This document shows, piece after piece, positions 41,728-50,036 of a stretch of DNA of 59,205 nt (positions within the stretch are counted from its first letter, which is position 1; each line of letters starts with the position of its first letter). A program made the position numbers and the translations under genes. Origin of the DNA: Bdellovibrionaceae bacterium UBA2351 (lineage in GTDB: Bacteria > Bdellovibrionota > Bdellovibrionia > Bdellovibrionales > Bdellovibrionaceae); NCBI GenBank assembly GCA_002344565.1, contig DDTZ01000020.1, positions 1 through 59,205 on the forward strand, in the 5' to 3' direction. The notes below the pieces were generated by a model, which saw only the letters and a program-made list of their open reading frames with translations, ran no database searches and was not told the DNA's origin.

Positions 41728-42087
41728 CTATTTCGAAGGGCGTGTCCAGATAAACAGCATCACAAGCACGAATGAAATTGAAAACGCAATTTTTCCAAAC
41801 ATAGGAATGTAGGCCTTGGGATACACGAACAAGGCGCTTAATGACATCATCGTTGTCGCGATAATTTTATATTTTAGGCGAATGACGCCTTTACTGTTCC
41901 ATTCGTTAATCGGCGGACCAAACACTCTGTGATTCAGCAGCCACGTGTGCATTTTGTCAGAACCCTTTGAAAAACAAATGGCCGTAAGGATCAGAAAAGG
42001 CGTAGTGGGTAAAAGGGGAACGGCAATGCCAATTACGCCAATAACTAAAAACAACCAGCCAAAGAATAAGTATAAAAAACGACTCAT
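41728..42087 (-). CDS. DUF454 (YbaN-type) inner-membrane protein
   Basis: 119 residues. The family hallmark is visible: FLFGWLF-like start, GIAVPLLPTTPFLILTAICF, SKGSDKMHTWLLNHRVFG, INEWNSKGVI, then two C-terminal helices. YbaN-type proteins are small membrane proteins without an established function. Confidence 0.85.
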   Translation of the reverse strand: MSRFLYLFFGWLFLVIGVIGIAVPLLPTTPFLILTAICFSKGSDKMHTWLLNHRVFGPPINEWNSKGVIRLKYKIIATTMMSLSALFVYPKAYIPMFGKIAFSISFVLVMLFIWTRPSK

Positions 42088-42111
42088 GGTTAGCTATTTG
42101 TAGTCAATAAA

Positions 42112-42148
42112 GGGGCTTTTAACAACCTAGAGTTTAGGGGTAAAAGCC
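42112..42148 (+). promoter_or_regulatory. Nested inverted repeat upstream of a small secreted protein gene
   Basis: GGCTTTTA (42114-42121) and TAAAAGCC (42141-42148) are perfectly complementary; inside them CCTA (42126-42129) and TAGG (42135-42138) also pair. This 35-base double hairpin lies about 100 bases upstream of the gene starting at 42245 and could be an operator or a leader structure; it lacks a T-run on either side that would make it a clear terminator. Confidence 0.35.
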
Positions 42149-42244
42149 TAATATGTAATATTTAGCTGTCAGAAATTAGACGGTCACCTGGTACTCATTT
42201 GGGTAGTATAAACCCCTCAAGCCCTCGGAAAAGGTGTATAAATT

Positions 42245-42745
42245 ATGGCTAAGTTTTTTCTAACTTTCGTAAGTATTTTCACGCTATCGTCTTTGGCGTT
42301 GGCGGAAAATTTAGAGTGCGTTTCAGGTGATAAAGAGGTGAAGTTAGATCTAACGGAAGAGTCGTTGATTGCAGCCAGTGAAGAGGCCGCAGATTTAGAA
42401 GTCGGCAAAGTCTACGTGTATTCACTTTCGTATAAAGATATTAATGTGCGTTATGGCCAAGTATCTTCTGAGTCAGGTACGTATGCAAAGTCATTCGATC
42501 ACGAAGCCTCTAAATTTCAAATTGATGGACATACGGTTTTATTTTTGGCCGAATCAGAGGCTGAGATTTTAAAATATGAAAGTGTGGCACCTTCGGAAGA
42601 TGAAAAAGCTCAAGGCGTCGTAACCAAGTTAAAATTAAAAAGCGGTACTATTTATTTTGGCCGTAATATCAATTCGCCAGACCAGGTGCAGAGCAGCGAC
42701 GTACCGGCCGCTACATTACTGTGTACGTCTGAATTTTCAGACTAA
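42245..42745 (+). CDS. Small secreted protein of unknown function
   Basis: 166 residues with a signal peptide (MAKFFLTFVSIFTLSSLALA, cleavage before ENLEC). The mature part is acidic and has two Cys, near its start (LECVSG) and end (LLCTSE), which may form a disulfide. AAGGTG lies about 10 bases before the ATG. No family recognised. Convergent with mazG, one base apart. Confidence 0.72.
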   Translation: MAKFFLTFVSIFTLSSLALAENLECVSGDKEVKLDLTEESLIAASEEAADLEVGKVYVYSLSYKDINVRYGQVSSESGTYAKSFDHEASKFQIDGHTVLFLAESEAEILKYESVAPSEDEKAQGVVTKLKLKSGTIYFGRNINSPDQVQSSDVPAATLLCTSEFSD

Positions 42746-42746
42746 T

Positions 42747-43556
42747 CTATTTTGATTTTGCCGTATGCTTTTTAGCTTTCGACCAAAAGTCTTCCTTTTC
42801 TGGGTCCGTGAGGTCATTCCAGTTTTTCTGCTCGGTTTCGACAATTTTCATCATGGCATTGAAGCGAGTTTCAAATTTACGGTTAGCTTTGCGTAGTGCT
42901 TGTTCCGGGTCGATATTTTGATGACGGGCCCATTGAGCTAGGGAAAATAAAACATCTCCGAATTCATCTTCCATAGCGGCTTGGTCGCCTTTGGCTTTTT
43001 CCACTTGAAGTTCGTTAATTTCTTCCCAAACTTTTTTCAAAACATCATCAGAATTTGCCCAATCGAATTGAAGTTTTTGCGATTTAACACCGATTTTGTT
43101 CGCTCGCTGCAGTGCCGGCAAGTGACTCGGAAAATCAAAAGGACCACTGTCTTTTTTGGGTGAGTTTTTCTTTTCGTTCTTTTTGATTTCTTCCCAGTTC
43201 TTCCAAACGTCATCAATTCCGCTTACCTGTTTGTCAGAGAACACATGGGGATGGCGTCTAACTAGCTTTTCGTTAATATTGGCTATGACATCCTCGATTC
43301 TAAAGGCGTTACGCTCTTCGGCTAGGGCCGCATGCAACGCTACCTGAAATAATACATCTCCTAATTCGTCTTTAATTAAGGCATCATTCCCAGACTCGAC
43401 GGCCTCGACGAACTCATAGACTTCTTCGATCGCGTAGGTGGTTAAGCTGTGATGAGTTTGCTCTTTATCCCAGGGACAACCATCTGGACCACGAAGTGAT
43501 CTAACGATTTGCATTAATGATTCGAAAAGGTTAAAATTATCAGGAGCTTGCGGCAT
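42747..43556 (-). CDS. mazG: Nucleoside triphosphate pyrophosphohydrolase
   Basis: 269 residues with two MazG domains. The first is GPDGCPWDKEQTHHSLTTYA, then EEVYEFVEAV and DELGDVLFQVALHA; the second is FDWANSDDVLKKVWEEINEL and MEDEFGDVLFSLAQWA. The E-E-x-x-E and D-E-x-G-D metal-binding pairs are intact in both. MazG hydrolyses non-canonical and canonical NTPs and modulates stress responses. Length and motif order match E. coli MazG. Confidence 0.94.
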   Translation of the reverse strand: MPQAPDNFNLFESLMQIVRSLRGPDGCPWDKEQTHHSLTTYAIEEVYEFVEAVESGNDALIKDELGDVLFQVALHAALAEERNAFRIEDVIANINEKLVRRHPHVFSDKQVSGIDDVWKNWEEIKKNEKKNSPKKDSGPFDFPSHLPALQRANKIGVKSQKLQFDWANSDDVLKKVWEEINELQVEKAKGDQAAMEDEFGDVLFSLAQWARHQNIDPEQALRKANRKFETRFNAMMKIVETEQKNWNDLTDPEKEDFWSKAKKHTAKSK

Positions 43557-43645
43557 AAATATAGACTCGATGTGGGCCCAGATTTGTCCATTTTTTGAGA
43601 AAGTTCAATACAAATTTAAGGCATTTATGCCGAAGTGTTTAACAT

Positions 43646-46108
43646 ATGGGGAATGACCAAAATTCTGAAGGCGGAAATCGAGTTACGCGTTTGAATGATC
43701 GCATCAAAGATGCGGTTTCATCCTCGTCGAAAGCTCATTCAAAACGTCACAGTTATGAGGATCCAAGTCATAAATACTTGGATTGGGTCCATCAATTAGG
43801 CCTAGAGAAAACGATTTTTGGCCGCTATCTAAACTGGTTAGAGTTTACGTTTTCAATTCGTAAAGTTTTTACTGTCCTGTTGTTTTGCTTAGTCTTGTCG
43901 TATCTAATTTTTTTTCAAATTAAAATCCCGCATACATTTAGAGTTGGAGACGTAACCTCAGTAGATATGGTTTCGCCATTAACATTCGAAATGGTGGACG
44001 AAGTTACCACAGAAGAAAAGCGGATGAAGGCCGAAGCCAATATCCCAGTCGTTTTTGACTACGATACTAGTGTATTTGATCGGTTAGCTGGAAATATATA
44101 CCGGTCATTTCGCTATATGCGAAATCAGATGCGTGATTTAAATTGGCCTCGCAGCTACACGCAACAGCAAAAGTTAATCAAAGACCTGTTCACTCACAAA
44201 GCGATTTTTGAAAAAGAGTTGGGTGTGTCGGTGGCAGATTATTTATTCGAGTGGTTGATTGAACATCGCTTCCACGCTCGTATTGAAAACTCATTAGTTA
44301 GAAATTTAGACCTTTGGTACGCCAAGAAAATTGCAGAATCACCAGATCGATTTATCCCAAGTCACCAAGAAGAAGTCGTTGCTCGAGTGGTGCATAAGTC
44401 TAATTCTGGTCGTGAGTTTTCTATTACGAAGAAAGACATCTTAGATTTGCAGAATCCAGATCATTTTCAGTTTCTTGATAAAAAAGTTCTCGATAAAATG
44501 GATGAATCTGATCGTGCTAATTTGTTATACCTGGCTCGAGCCTTGATTATCCCGAACTTAACCTTAAACAAACAAGAGCTGGCGTCACGAAAAACACAGG
44601 CCCGTGAATCGATTTCTCCGGTGTTGATCACGATCAAGCGAAATCAGATTTTGGTAAATAAAGGCCACCGCGTTCAGCCATTTGACATGGCCGTTTTGAA
44701 GCAAATTGAGAGTATCCAGTCCGACAAGAAAAAAGATTTCATGGCCTTAGCAATGGCCCTTTTGTTGTCAGTTACTGTACTTGTGTTCAGTTCGTACATT
44801 CGTCGCTTCACTCAAAATAGGATTAAATTTGAAACTAAAGATATTTCGGTAATGATGATCATCATTCTGGGTGTTATCGTTCTTACGAAATTTTATATGT
44901 TTATCGCTGATGCGGCCTTTATTTCAAAGTGGGGCGCTTACTTTACGCATTCGGTATTCTTGTTTGCTGCTCCGGTTGCCGCAGGCCCAATGATCGTCGG
45001 TTTGATTATCTCTTCGGGCGAATTGGTGTGGTTATTTACCGCATTCTTGTCGCTAAGTCTTGCCATAATGGAAGACTTTAATTTTATGTTTGCGATCGTC
45101 AGTTTAGTCGGTGGTATCGCTGCCGCCCGAGGCGTGTTAAATTGTAAAAAACGTAATGATATCTATTGGGCGGGTGTGCGCACAGGTCTAATTAATGCCT
45201 TACTCGTGGCGTTTCTTATGGTGATTGCGAAAATCGAACAGGACGAATCGTTGACCGAGGTATATATCGCTATTCCAGCGGCATTTTTAGGCGGTATCTT
45301 TAGTTCGTTGATTACGATGATGGTGATTCCTTTAGTAGAGTCACTGTTTAATTATACAACCGACGTTAAATTATTAGAGCTATCGAATTTAAATCATCCT
45401 TTGCTTAAGCAAATGTTAATCCAAGCGCCGGGAACCTATCATCACTCGATGATGGTCGGTAGCATGGTGGAGGCCGCTGCTGAAGAAATTGGCGCTAATC
45501 CATTATTGGCCAAAGTTATGAGTTACTATCATGACATTGGAAAAATGGAGCATGCTCGCTATTTTATTGAAAACCAGAAGCCAGGACAGAATGCCCACGA
45601 CTCGATTTCTCCATTTATGAGTAAAACCTTGCTTGTCGCGCACGTAAAAGACGGGGTTGAGCTTGGTATGAAGTATAAACTCGGTAAGCCGATTATTGAC
45701 GGCATTGTCCAGCACCACGGAACGACTTTGATTTCCTACTTTTATAATAAAGCTTTGGACTTACGACAGGATGGCGATGCTGAAATTTCAGAAGAAGAAT
45801 TCAGATACCCAGGTCCAAAACCACAGTTTCGAGAGTCCGCGCTAGTGATGCTTGCCGACAGTATCGAGGCGGCCGCTCGATCGCTGGATGAGCCAACACC
45901 GACTCGGTTACAGAATATTGTACGTAATATTATTCAAAGAAAATTTACAGACGCTCAGTTAGATGAATGTAATTTGACGCTAAAAGATCTATCCAAGGTC
46001 GAGCAAGCCTTTGTCAAAATCCTTTTGGGTATATATCATCAAAGAATAGATTATCCTAAAAGTGCAGGCGGTGGATTAGGATATATTTCACAGTCACAGA
46101 CAAAATAG
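43646..46108 (+). CDS. PgpH-like 7TM HD-domain phosphodiesterase
   Basis: 820 residues. One N-terminal transmembrane helix (FTVLLFCLVLSYLIFFQI, about residues 75-95) precedes an extracytoplasmic 7TMR-HDED domain, then a block of about seven helices (about 365-570) and a C-terminal HD domain with APGTYHHSMMVG, SYYHDIGKM and IVQHHGTTLISYFY. PgpH in Listeria degrades c-di-AMP. The gene is followed after 6 bases by ybeY, as is common in bacteria. Whether this organism makes c-di-AMP cannot be told here. No phoH gene precedes it; mazG is divergent. Confidence 0.88.
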   Translation: MGNDQNSEGGNRVTRLNDRIKDAVSSSSKAHSKRHSYEDPSHKYLDWVHQLGLEKTIFGRYLNWLEFTFSIRKVFTVLLFCLVLSYLIFFQIKIPHTFRVGDVTSVDMVSPLTFEMVDEVTTEEKRMKAEANIPVVFDYDTSVFDRLAGNIYRSFRYMRNQMRDLNWPRSYTQQQKLIKDLFTHKAIFEKELGVSVADYLFEWLIEHRFHARIENSLVRNLDLWYAKKIAESPDRFIPSHQEEVVARVVHKSNSGREFSITKKDILDLQNPDHFQFLDKKVLDKMDESDRANLLYLARALIIPNLTLNKQELASRKTQARESISPVLITIKRNQILVNKGHRVQPFDMAVLKQIESIQSDKKKDFMALAMALLLSVTVLVFSSYIRRFTQNRIKFETKDISVMMIIILGVIVLTKFYMFIADAAFISKWGAYFTHSVFLFAAPVAAGPMIVGLIISSGELVWLFTAFLSLSLAIMEDFNFMFAIVSLVGGIAAARGVLNCKKRNDIYWAGVRTGLINALLVAFLMVIAKIEQDESLTEVYIAIPAAFLGGIFSSLITMMVIPLVESLFNYTTDVKLLELSNLNHPLLKQMLIQAPGTYHHSMMVGSMVEAAAEEIGANPLLAKVMSYYHDIGKMEHARYFIENQKPGQNAHDSISPFMSKTLLVAHVKDGVELGMKYKLGKPIIDGIVQHHGTTLISYFYNKALDLRQDGDAEISEEEFRYPGPKPQFRESALVMLADSIEAAARSLDEPTPTRLQNIVRNIIQRKFTDAQLDECNLTLKDLSKVEQAFVKILLGIYHQRIDYPKSAGGGLGYISQSQTK

Positions 46109-46114
46109 GGCCTT

Positions 46115-46765
46115 ATGAAACTAAATATTATCAATGATTCGGGAATGGATTTGTCCGAAGACGTTTTAAACAAATGGATTAAGGGCATTGCAACCGAGCT
46201 GCAAAAAAAGAAAATCATTGATAATGAAAAGAAGACACTCGAAGTGTCTTTAGTTTTCTTGAATGAAAATGACGCCAAAAAATTAAATTGGAACTATCGC
46301 TGCAAAGATTACCCAACTGATATTTTGAGCTTTAGTTCGGATGATCCAGCTTCAATGGGCGAACTTGTTTTATGTCCGCAGGTCATTTCACGCCAAGCCA
46401 AAGAACACGGTCTAACATTGGAAGACGAACTTGGTTACATCGTTCTGCATGGTGTGTTACATCTGCTAGGCTACGATCACGAAAAAAGCAAAGTGGATGA
46501 AGAATTGATGATGTCGATCCAAGATGAAGTTTTTGAAAATCTTCGTAATCCAAAAGCTGGCAAAAAAGGTAAGGCGGCAGATGCGGCGCCGAAGAAAAGC
46601 CTTACTGTGAAAAAAGCGGCTAAATCTCATGTGAAAGCGGCAACTAAATCTGCGAAGGTTCCCACGAAAGCGTCCGAGAAGTTGACGAAAAAAGTGGCAA
46701 AGTCTGCACCGAAAGCGGCACCAGTTAAAGCTGCGACATCGGCGAAAAAAACAAAGAAGAAATAG
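46115..46765 (+). CDS. ybeY: Endoribonuclease YbeY with C-terminal Lys/Ala-rich tail
   Basis: 216 residues. The first 145 are YbeY: NYRCKDYPTDILSFS, GELVLCPQV, and the zinc site HGVLHLLGYDHE with three His. YbeY takes part in 16S rRNA maturation and ribosome quality control. The last 70 residues are an unusual basic tail of Lys, Ala, Pro, Thr and Ser (GKKGKAADAAPKK, AKSAPKAAPVKAA, ending KKTKKK), resembling histone H1-type tails and suited to binding RNA or DNA. Typical YbeY is 150-170 residues, so the tail is extra. Confidence 0.92.
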   Translation: MKLNIINDSGMDLSEDVLNKWIKGIATELQKKKIIDNEKKTLEVSLVFLNENDAKKLNWNYRCKDYPTDILSFSSDDPASMGELVLCPQVISRQAKEHGLTLEDELGYIVLHGVLHLLGYDHEKSKVDEELMMSIQDEVFENLRNPKAGKKGKAADAAPKKSLTVKKAAKSHVKAATKSAKVPTKASEKLTKKVAKSAPKAAPVKAATSAKKTKKK

Positions 46766-46909
46766 TCACCGATACGGAAAACGGTACGGAAACCTTAAAC
46801 GGCAAACCCCAAACGGCTGCGGCTTCCCGGTTTCCAGTATTTAAGAATAGGCGTGGCGTCACACAACAATACTTTTGTAATACCAAACATCATTCGTTAC
46901 CGTAAGAGA
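46766..46909. promoter_or_regulatory. Intergenic region upstream of prfB
   Basis: The 144 bases hold no gene. GGAAACC (46788-46794 region) is complementary to GGTTTCC (about 46830-46836), with a G/C-rich interior, so a leader hairpin is possible. The motif ACGG is repeated several times at the start. No T-run follows the hairpin, so it is not an obvious terminator. Confidence 0.3.
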
Positions 46910-48032
46910 ATGTCTCTTGTTACAGAAGTCAGTGAAATAAAAAGAAAAATCTCAGAACTTGAAAGCCTCGGAACAGAACTCCGGGGGTATCTTTGACCTC
47001 GATAAAAAGAAAAAGCGTCTTGAAGAAGTCCTTTTAGCGGCTGAAAACCCCTCGTTATGGGAAAAGCCGGATGAAATGCAAAAAATCAACAAAGAGAAAT
47101 CCATACTGACTCGAGCCATCGAGGAGTGGGAAACGTACGACAAGAAACTTAAAGACGCTAAGACATTACTTGAAATGAGTGAAGAGGCTCACGATGAGCC
47201 AACCTTTCAAGAAGCCAAAAATGAAGTGAATCAAATCGAAGAATTAGGCAAGGGACTTGAACTGAAGCGTGTTCTCAATGGTGAGCTTGATCCGAATAAT
47301 ACCTACTTGTCTATCAATTCAGGCGCGGGGGGAACGGAGTCATGCGATTGGGCCGAGATGCTGCTGCGTATGTATTTAAAGTATTGCGATCAGCAGGGCT
47401 TTAAGTACGAGTTGATTGATCGAAATGATGGGGACGAAGCGGGATTAAAATCATGTACTATTTTAGTTGAAGGTGCGTATGCGTACGGTTACCTAAAGGC
47501 AGAAAGTGGAGTGCATCGTTTAGTTCGCATTTCGCCATTTGATAGCAATGCCCGACGACATACATCATTTGCATCGGTTTTTGTTTGGGCCGAGATCGAT
47601 GATGAAATTAATATCGAAGTAAAACCTGACGATCTAAAAGTTGAGACTTTCCGTGCCAGTGGGGCCGGCGGTCAGCACGTCAACCGCACGGATTCGGCGG
47701 TTCGTATGTACCACTTGCCTACGGGAATCATTGTTCAATGCCAAACGCAACGTTCCCAGATTCAAAATCGTGAAAAAGCGTTAAAAATGCTTAAAGCGCA
47801 GTTATACGAGCGCGAAATAGAAAAACGTAACAAAGAAAAAGACGAAATGAATGCGCAAAAGAAAGCGGTAGAGTGGGGCTCGCAAATTCGTTCCTATGTT
47901 ATGCATCCCTACCAAATGGTTAAAGACCATCGTACCTCATTCGAAACCAGCCAAGTACAAGACGTGATGAATGGTGATCTGCAGGGTTTCGTCATGGCCT
48001 ATCTGAAATCTTTAAAGGTCGCTCCGCAATGA
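46910..48032 (+). CDS. prfB: Peptide chain release factor 2 (programmed +1 frameshift)
   Basis: Starts at ATG 46910. Twenty-eight codons (MSLVTEVSEIKRKISELESL, then GTELRGYL) lead to an in-frame TGA at 46994-46996; the protein continues in the +1 frame from GAC at 46995 (DLDKKKKRLEEVL) to 48032, about 373 residues in all. Release-factor motifs: RF2 specificity tripeptide SPF in RISPFDSNARRH, and catalytic GGQ in GAGGQHVNRTDS. RF2 recognises UGA and UAA. A separate ATG at 46959 in the downstream frame gives a truncated start and should not be used. The stop overlaps lolC (ATGA). Confidence 0.96.
46983..46997 (+). promoter_or_regulatory. prfB programmed +1 frameshift element
   Basis: GGGGGTATCTTTGAC matches the element known from E. 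coli prfB: an internal Shine-Dalgarno-like GGGGG (46983-46987), the slippery CTT codon (46991-46993), the UGA stop and the following C. RF2 shortage lengthens the pause at UGA and allows slippage to TTT, then reading of GAC. This autoregulates RF2. Seen directly in the sequence. Confidence 0.95.
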
Positions 48033-49300
48033 TTAAGGAGCGACTAAGAAACTTCACGACTAAGAATCCGTTAGTATTTATTGCGTGGAAACTTTTATTC
48101 ACACGCAAATTTATTTTAGAAGGATCGACTCCGCTGAGTTTATTGGGACTCGTGTTAGGTGTAGCGTGTTTGTTGGTATCGATGGCGGTGATGAGCGGCT
48201 TTGAAGCCACACTAAAGAAAACGATGACGGATGTCACTGGTCATATTCAGGTTATCGATAAAAACAAATCCAAACCGTTTTGGAAAGATTTCGAAAACGA
48301 ATTAAAAACGATCGAGCCTAAACTAGAATCAACGACGCGTTTTGTGTACATTGAATCAGTCCTTGCCAGCCAAGGGCAAATCGTTGGTATTTTGCTTCAA
48401 GGTATCGATAGTGATCGATACAAAAACATTATCAATTTGAACCAGCGACTAGTGGATGGTGTAAATGATATTTCTAGCTACACAGAAAATGGTGTTAAAT
48501 TTCCGCAGGCGATGATCGGCAAAGGGATCGCGCGACGTTTGAATATTAAAGTCGGCGACAAAATCAACGTGGTCGTTCCTATTAGTGATTCAGTAGATCC
48601 ATCGACATTCAAACGTCAGGCGGCTGAGTTTAGAGTGTCGGGGGTTTTGGATTTAGGTAAATATGAGTGGAATGAACGTTTGATCATTACGGATATTACA
48701 TCAGCGCAGAAACTGGCGGCAATAGGTGATCGTTACACGGGTTTGATTATGAAACTCAGTGATGATCGCGATGTGCGCGGGGCCGCGTTCAGAATGGCGC
48801 TTAAGCTGGGGCCACAGTATTTGATTCGTGACTGGCGCGATGTGAATGAGAATCTGTTTGATGCCGTTGAAATCGAACGTGTCGTAATTTTCTTTGTTAT
48901 ATTGATTATCGTTATCGTGGCGGCATTTAATATTTCATCGACCCTGTATGTTGGCGTTGTTCAACGTAACAGTGACATTGCGATTTTGAAAACATTAGGT
49001 GTTTCAAAAAAGCAAGTTTTGAAAATCTTTACGTTGCAGGGGCTGCTCCTTGGCTTTATGGGCGTAGCCCTGGGGTTGGTGCTGGGATTTTTCTTATGTC
49101 AGGGGTTTATGATTCTGCAGAATCAGTTCGAGTTAATTCCTGGCTCGGTTTATAAGATTGATAATATTGTAATTAAAATTCGTTTGGTGGATGTGTTTGC
49201 TATCACTTTAGCGACGCTTATTATTTCTTTTTTCGCAACCTTAGCACCGGCGCTTCGTAGTTCGCGGCTGTCGGTTGTGGAAGGACTTCGTTATGGGTAA
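48029..49300 (+). CDS. lolC: Lipoprotein-releasing ABC transporter permease (LolC/LolE)
   Basis: 423 residues, starting by ATGA overlap with prfB. An N-terminal transmembrane helix (LSLLGLVLGVACLLVSMAVM) precedes a periplasmic MacB-like domain, followed by three C-terminal FtsX helices (VVIFFVILIIVIVAAFNISS, GLLLGFMGVALGLVLGFFL, VFAITLATLIISFFATLA). Its first segment FIAWKLLFTRK matches LolC/E proteins. With LolD next door, it would release outer-membrane lipoproteins from the inner membrane to LolA. Only one permease gene is present, so it may work as a homodimer (LolF-like). LolC versus LolE cannot be decided. Confidence 0.87.
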   Translation: MIKERLRNFTTKNPLVFIAWKLLFTRKFILEGSTPLSLLGLVLGVACLLVSMAVMSGFEATLKKTMTDVTGHIQVIDKNKSKPFWKDFENELKTIEPKLESTTRFVYIESVLASQGQIVGILLQGIDSDRYKNIINLNQRLVDGVNDISSYTENGVKFPQAMIGKGIARRLNIKVGDKINVVVPISDSVDPSTFKRQAAEFRVSGVLDLGKYEWNERLIITDITSAQKLAAIGDRYTGLIMKLSDDRDVRGAAFRMALKLGPQYLIRDWRDVNENLFDAVEIERVVIFFVILIIVIVAAFNISSTLYVGVVQRNSDIAILKTLGVSKKQVLKIFTLQGLLLGFMGVALGLVLGFFLCQGFMILQNQFELIPGSVYKIDNIVIKIRLVDVFAITLATLIISFFATLAPALRSSRLSVVEGLRYG

Positions 49301-49970
49301 TGTGCTTCTGTCGGCTCGTAATATATTTAAAAGCTATCCGCAAGGAAGTGGAACTCTGGATATCTTAAAAGGTGTCAGTCTGGATATTCAAGAGGGTGAG
49401 GCGATCGGGATCGTCGGCAGTAGCGGGTCGGGCAAGTCGACATTGTTACAGATTTTAGGCACTTTGGATTACCCGCAGTCGGGAGAGCTCGTTTATCTGG
49501 AGAAGAACCTATTTCAGCTGGACGACGAACAACTGTCTCTTTTTCGCAACCAAACCATCGGTTTTGTGTTTCAATTTCATCATCTTTTGAGTGAATTATC
49601 GGCTCTAGAGAACGTATTGTTGCCGTGTCGTATCGCAAATCAAGATATTGGTATAGCTACGCGCCAGGCAGAAGAACTTTTAGCTTTCTTGGGATTAGGA
49701 GATCGTCTTCATCATTATCCGAATCAATTATCGGGCGGAGAGCTACAGCGAGTAGCGATTGCTCGTGCTTTAGTCCGTCAACCACGTATCCTTTTTGCTG
49801 ACGAGCCGACAGGGAATTTGGACTCTATGAATAGCTATAAAATTCAGGAGCTGTTTTTTAAGATTCGTGAACAGTTAAAGATTGCTATTGTTGTGGTCAC
49901 TCATGACTTGCACTTTGCCCAGAAATTCCCACGAATTCTGCATCTTAAAGACGGTCGTTGGGCGGAATAA
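49293..49970 (+). CDS. lolD: Lipoprotein-releasing ABC transporter ATPase
   Basis: 225 residues from ATG 49293, which lies inside the end of lolC (8-base overlap) after GGAAGGA. ABC motifs: Walker A GIVGSSGSGKSTLLQ, Q-loop FVFQFHHLLSELSALENV, signature LSGGELQRVAIARALV, Walker B ILFADEPTGNLDS and the H-loop VVTHDLHFA. The FHHLL sequence after the Q-loop is typical of LolD. Drives lipoprotein release with the upstream permease. Confidence 0.93.
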   Translation: MGNVLLSARNIFKSYPQGSGTLDILKGVSLDIQEGEAIGIVGSSGSGKSTLLQILGTLDYPQSGELVYLEKNLFQLDDEQLSLFRNQTIGFVFQFHHLLSELSALENVLLPCRIANQDIGIATRQAEELLAFLGLGDRLHHYPNQLSGGELQRVAIARALVRQPRILFADEPTGNLDSMNSYKIQELFFKIREQLKIAIVVVTHDLHFAQKFPRILHLKDGRWAE

Positions 49971-49998
49971 TCCCCCTCTAACACGCCGCTTTTTTGGT

Positions 49999-50027
49999 TG
50001 TGACTCGTCACACATAGGCCCTAATAT
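49999..50027 (+). promoter_or_regulatory. Possible bamA promoter with palindromic operator
   Basis: TGTGACTCGTCACA (49999-50012) is a near-perfect palindrome (12 of 14 positions symmetric). TAATAT at 50022-50027 is a good -10 candidate with the palindrome at the -35 position, but it lies only 9 bases before the bamA ATG, so the transcript would be nearly leaderless. The half-site spacing (TGTGA, 4 bases, TCACA) is two bases short of a CRP site. Tentative. Confidence 0.3.
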
Positions 50028-50036
50028 CCTGAGCAC

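Noticed and set aside
46959..48032. Separate prfB start at ATG 46959
   Set aside because: The CTTTGAC frameshift element and the upstream 28 codons give the proper RF2 N-terminus from 46910.
49999..50012. CRP binding site
   Set aside because: The half-sites TGTGA and TCACA are 4 bases apart rather than the 6 required for CRP.
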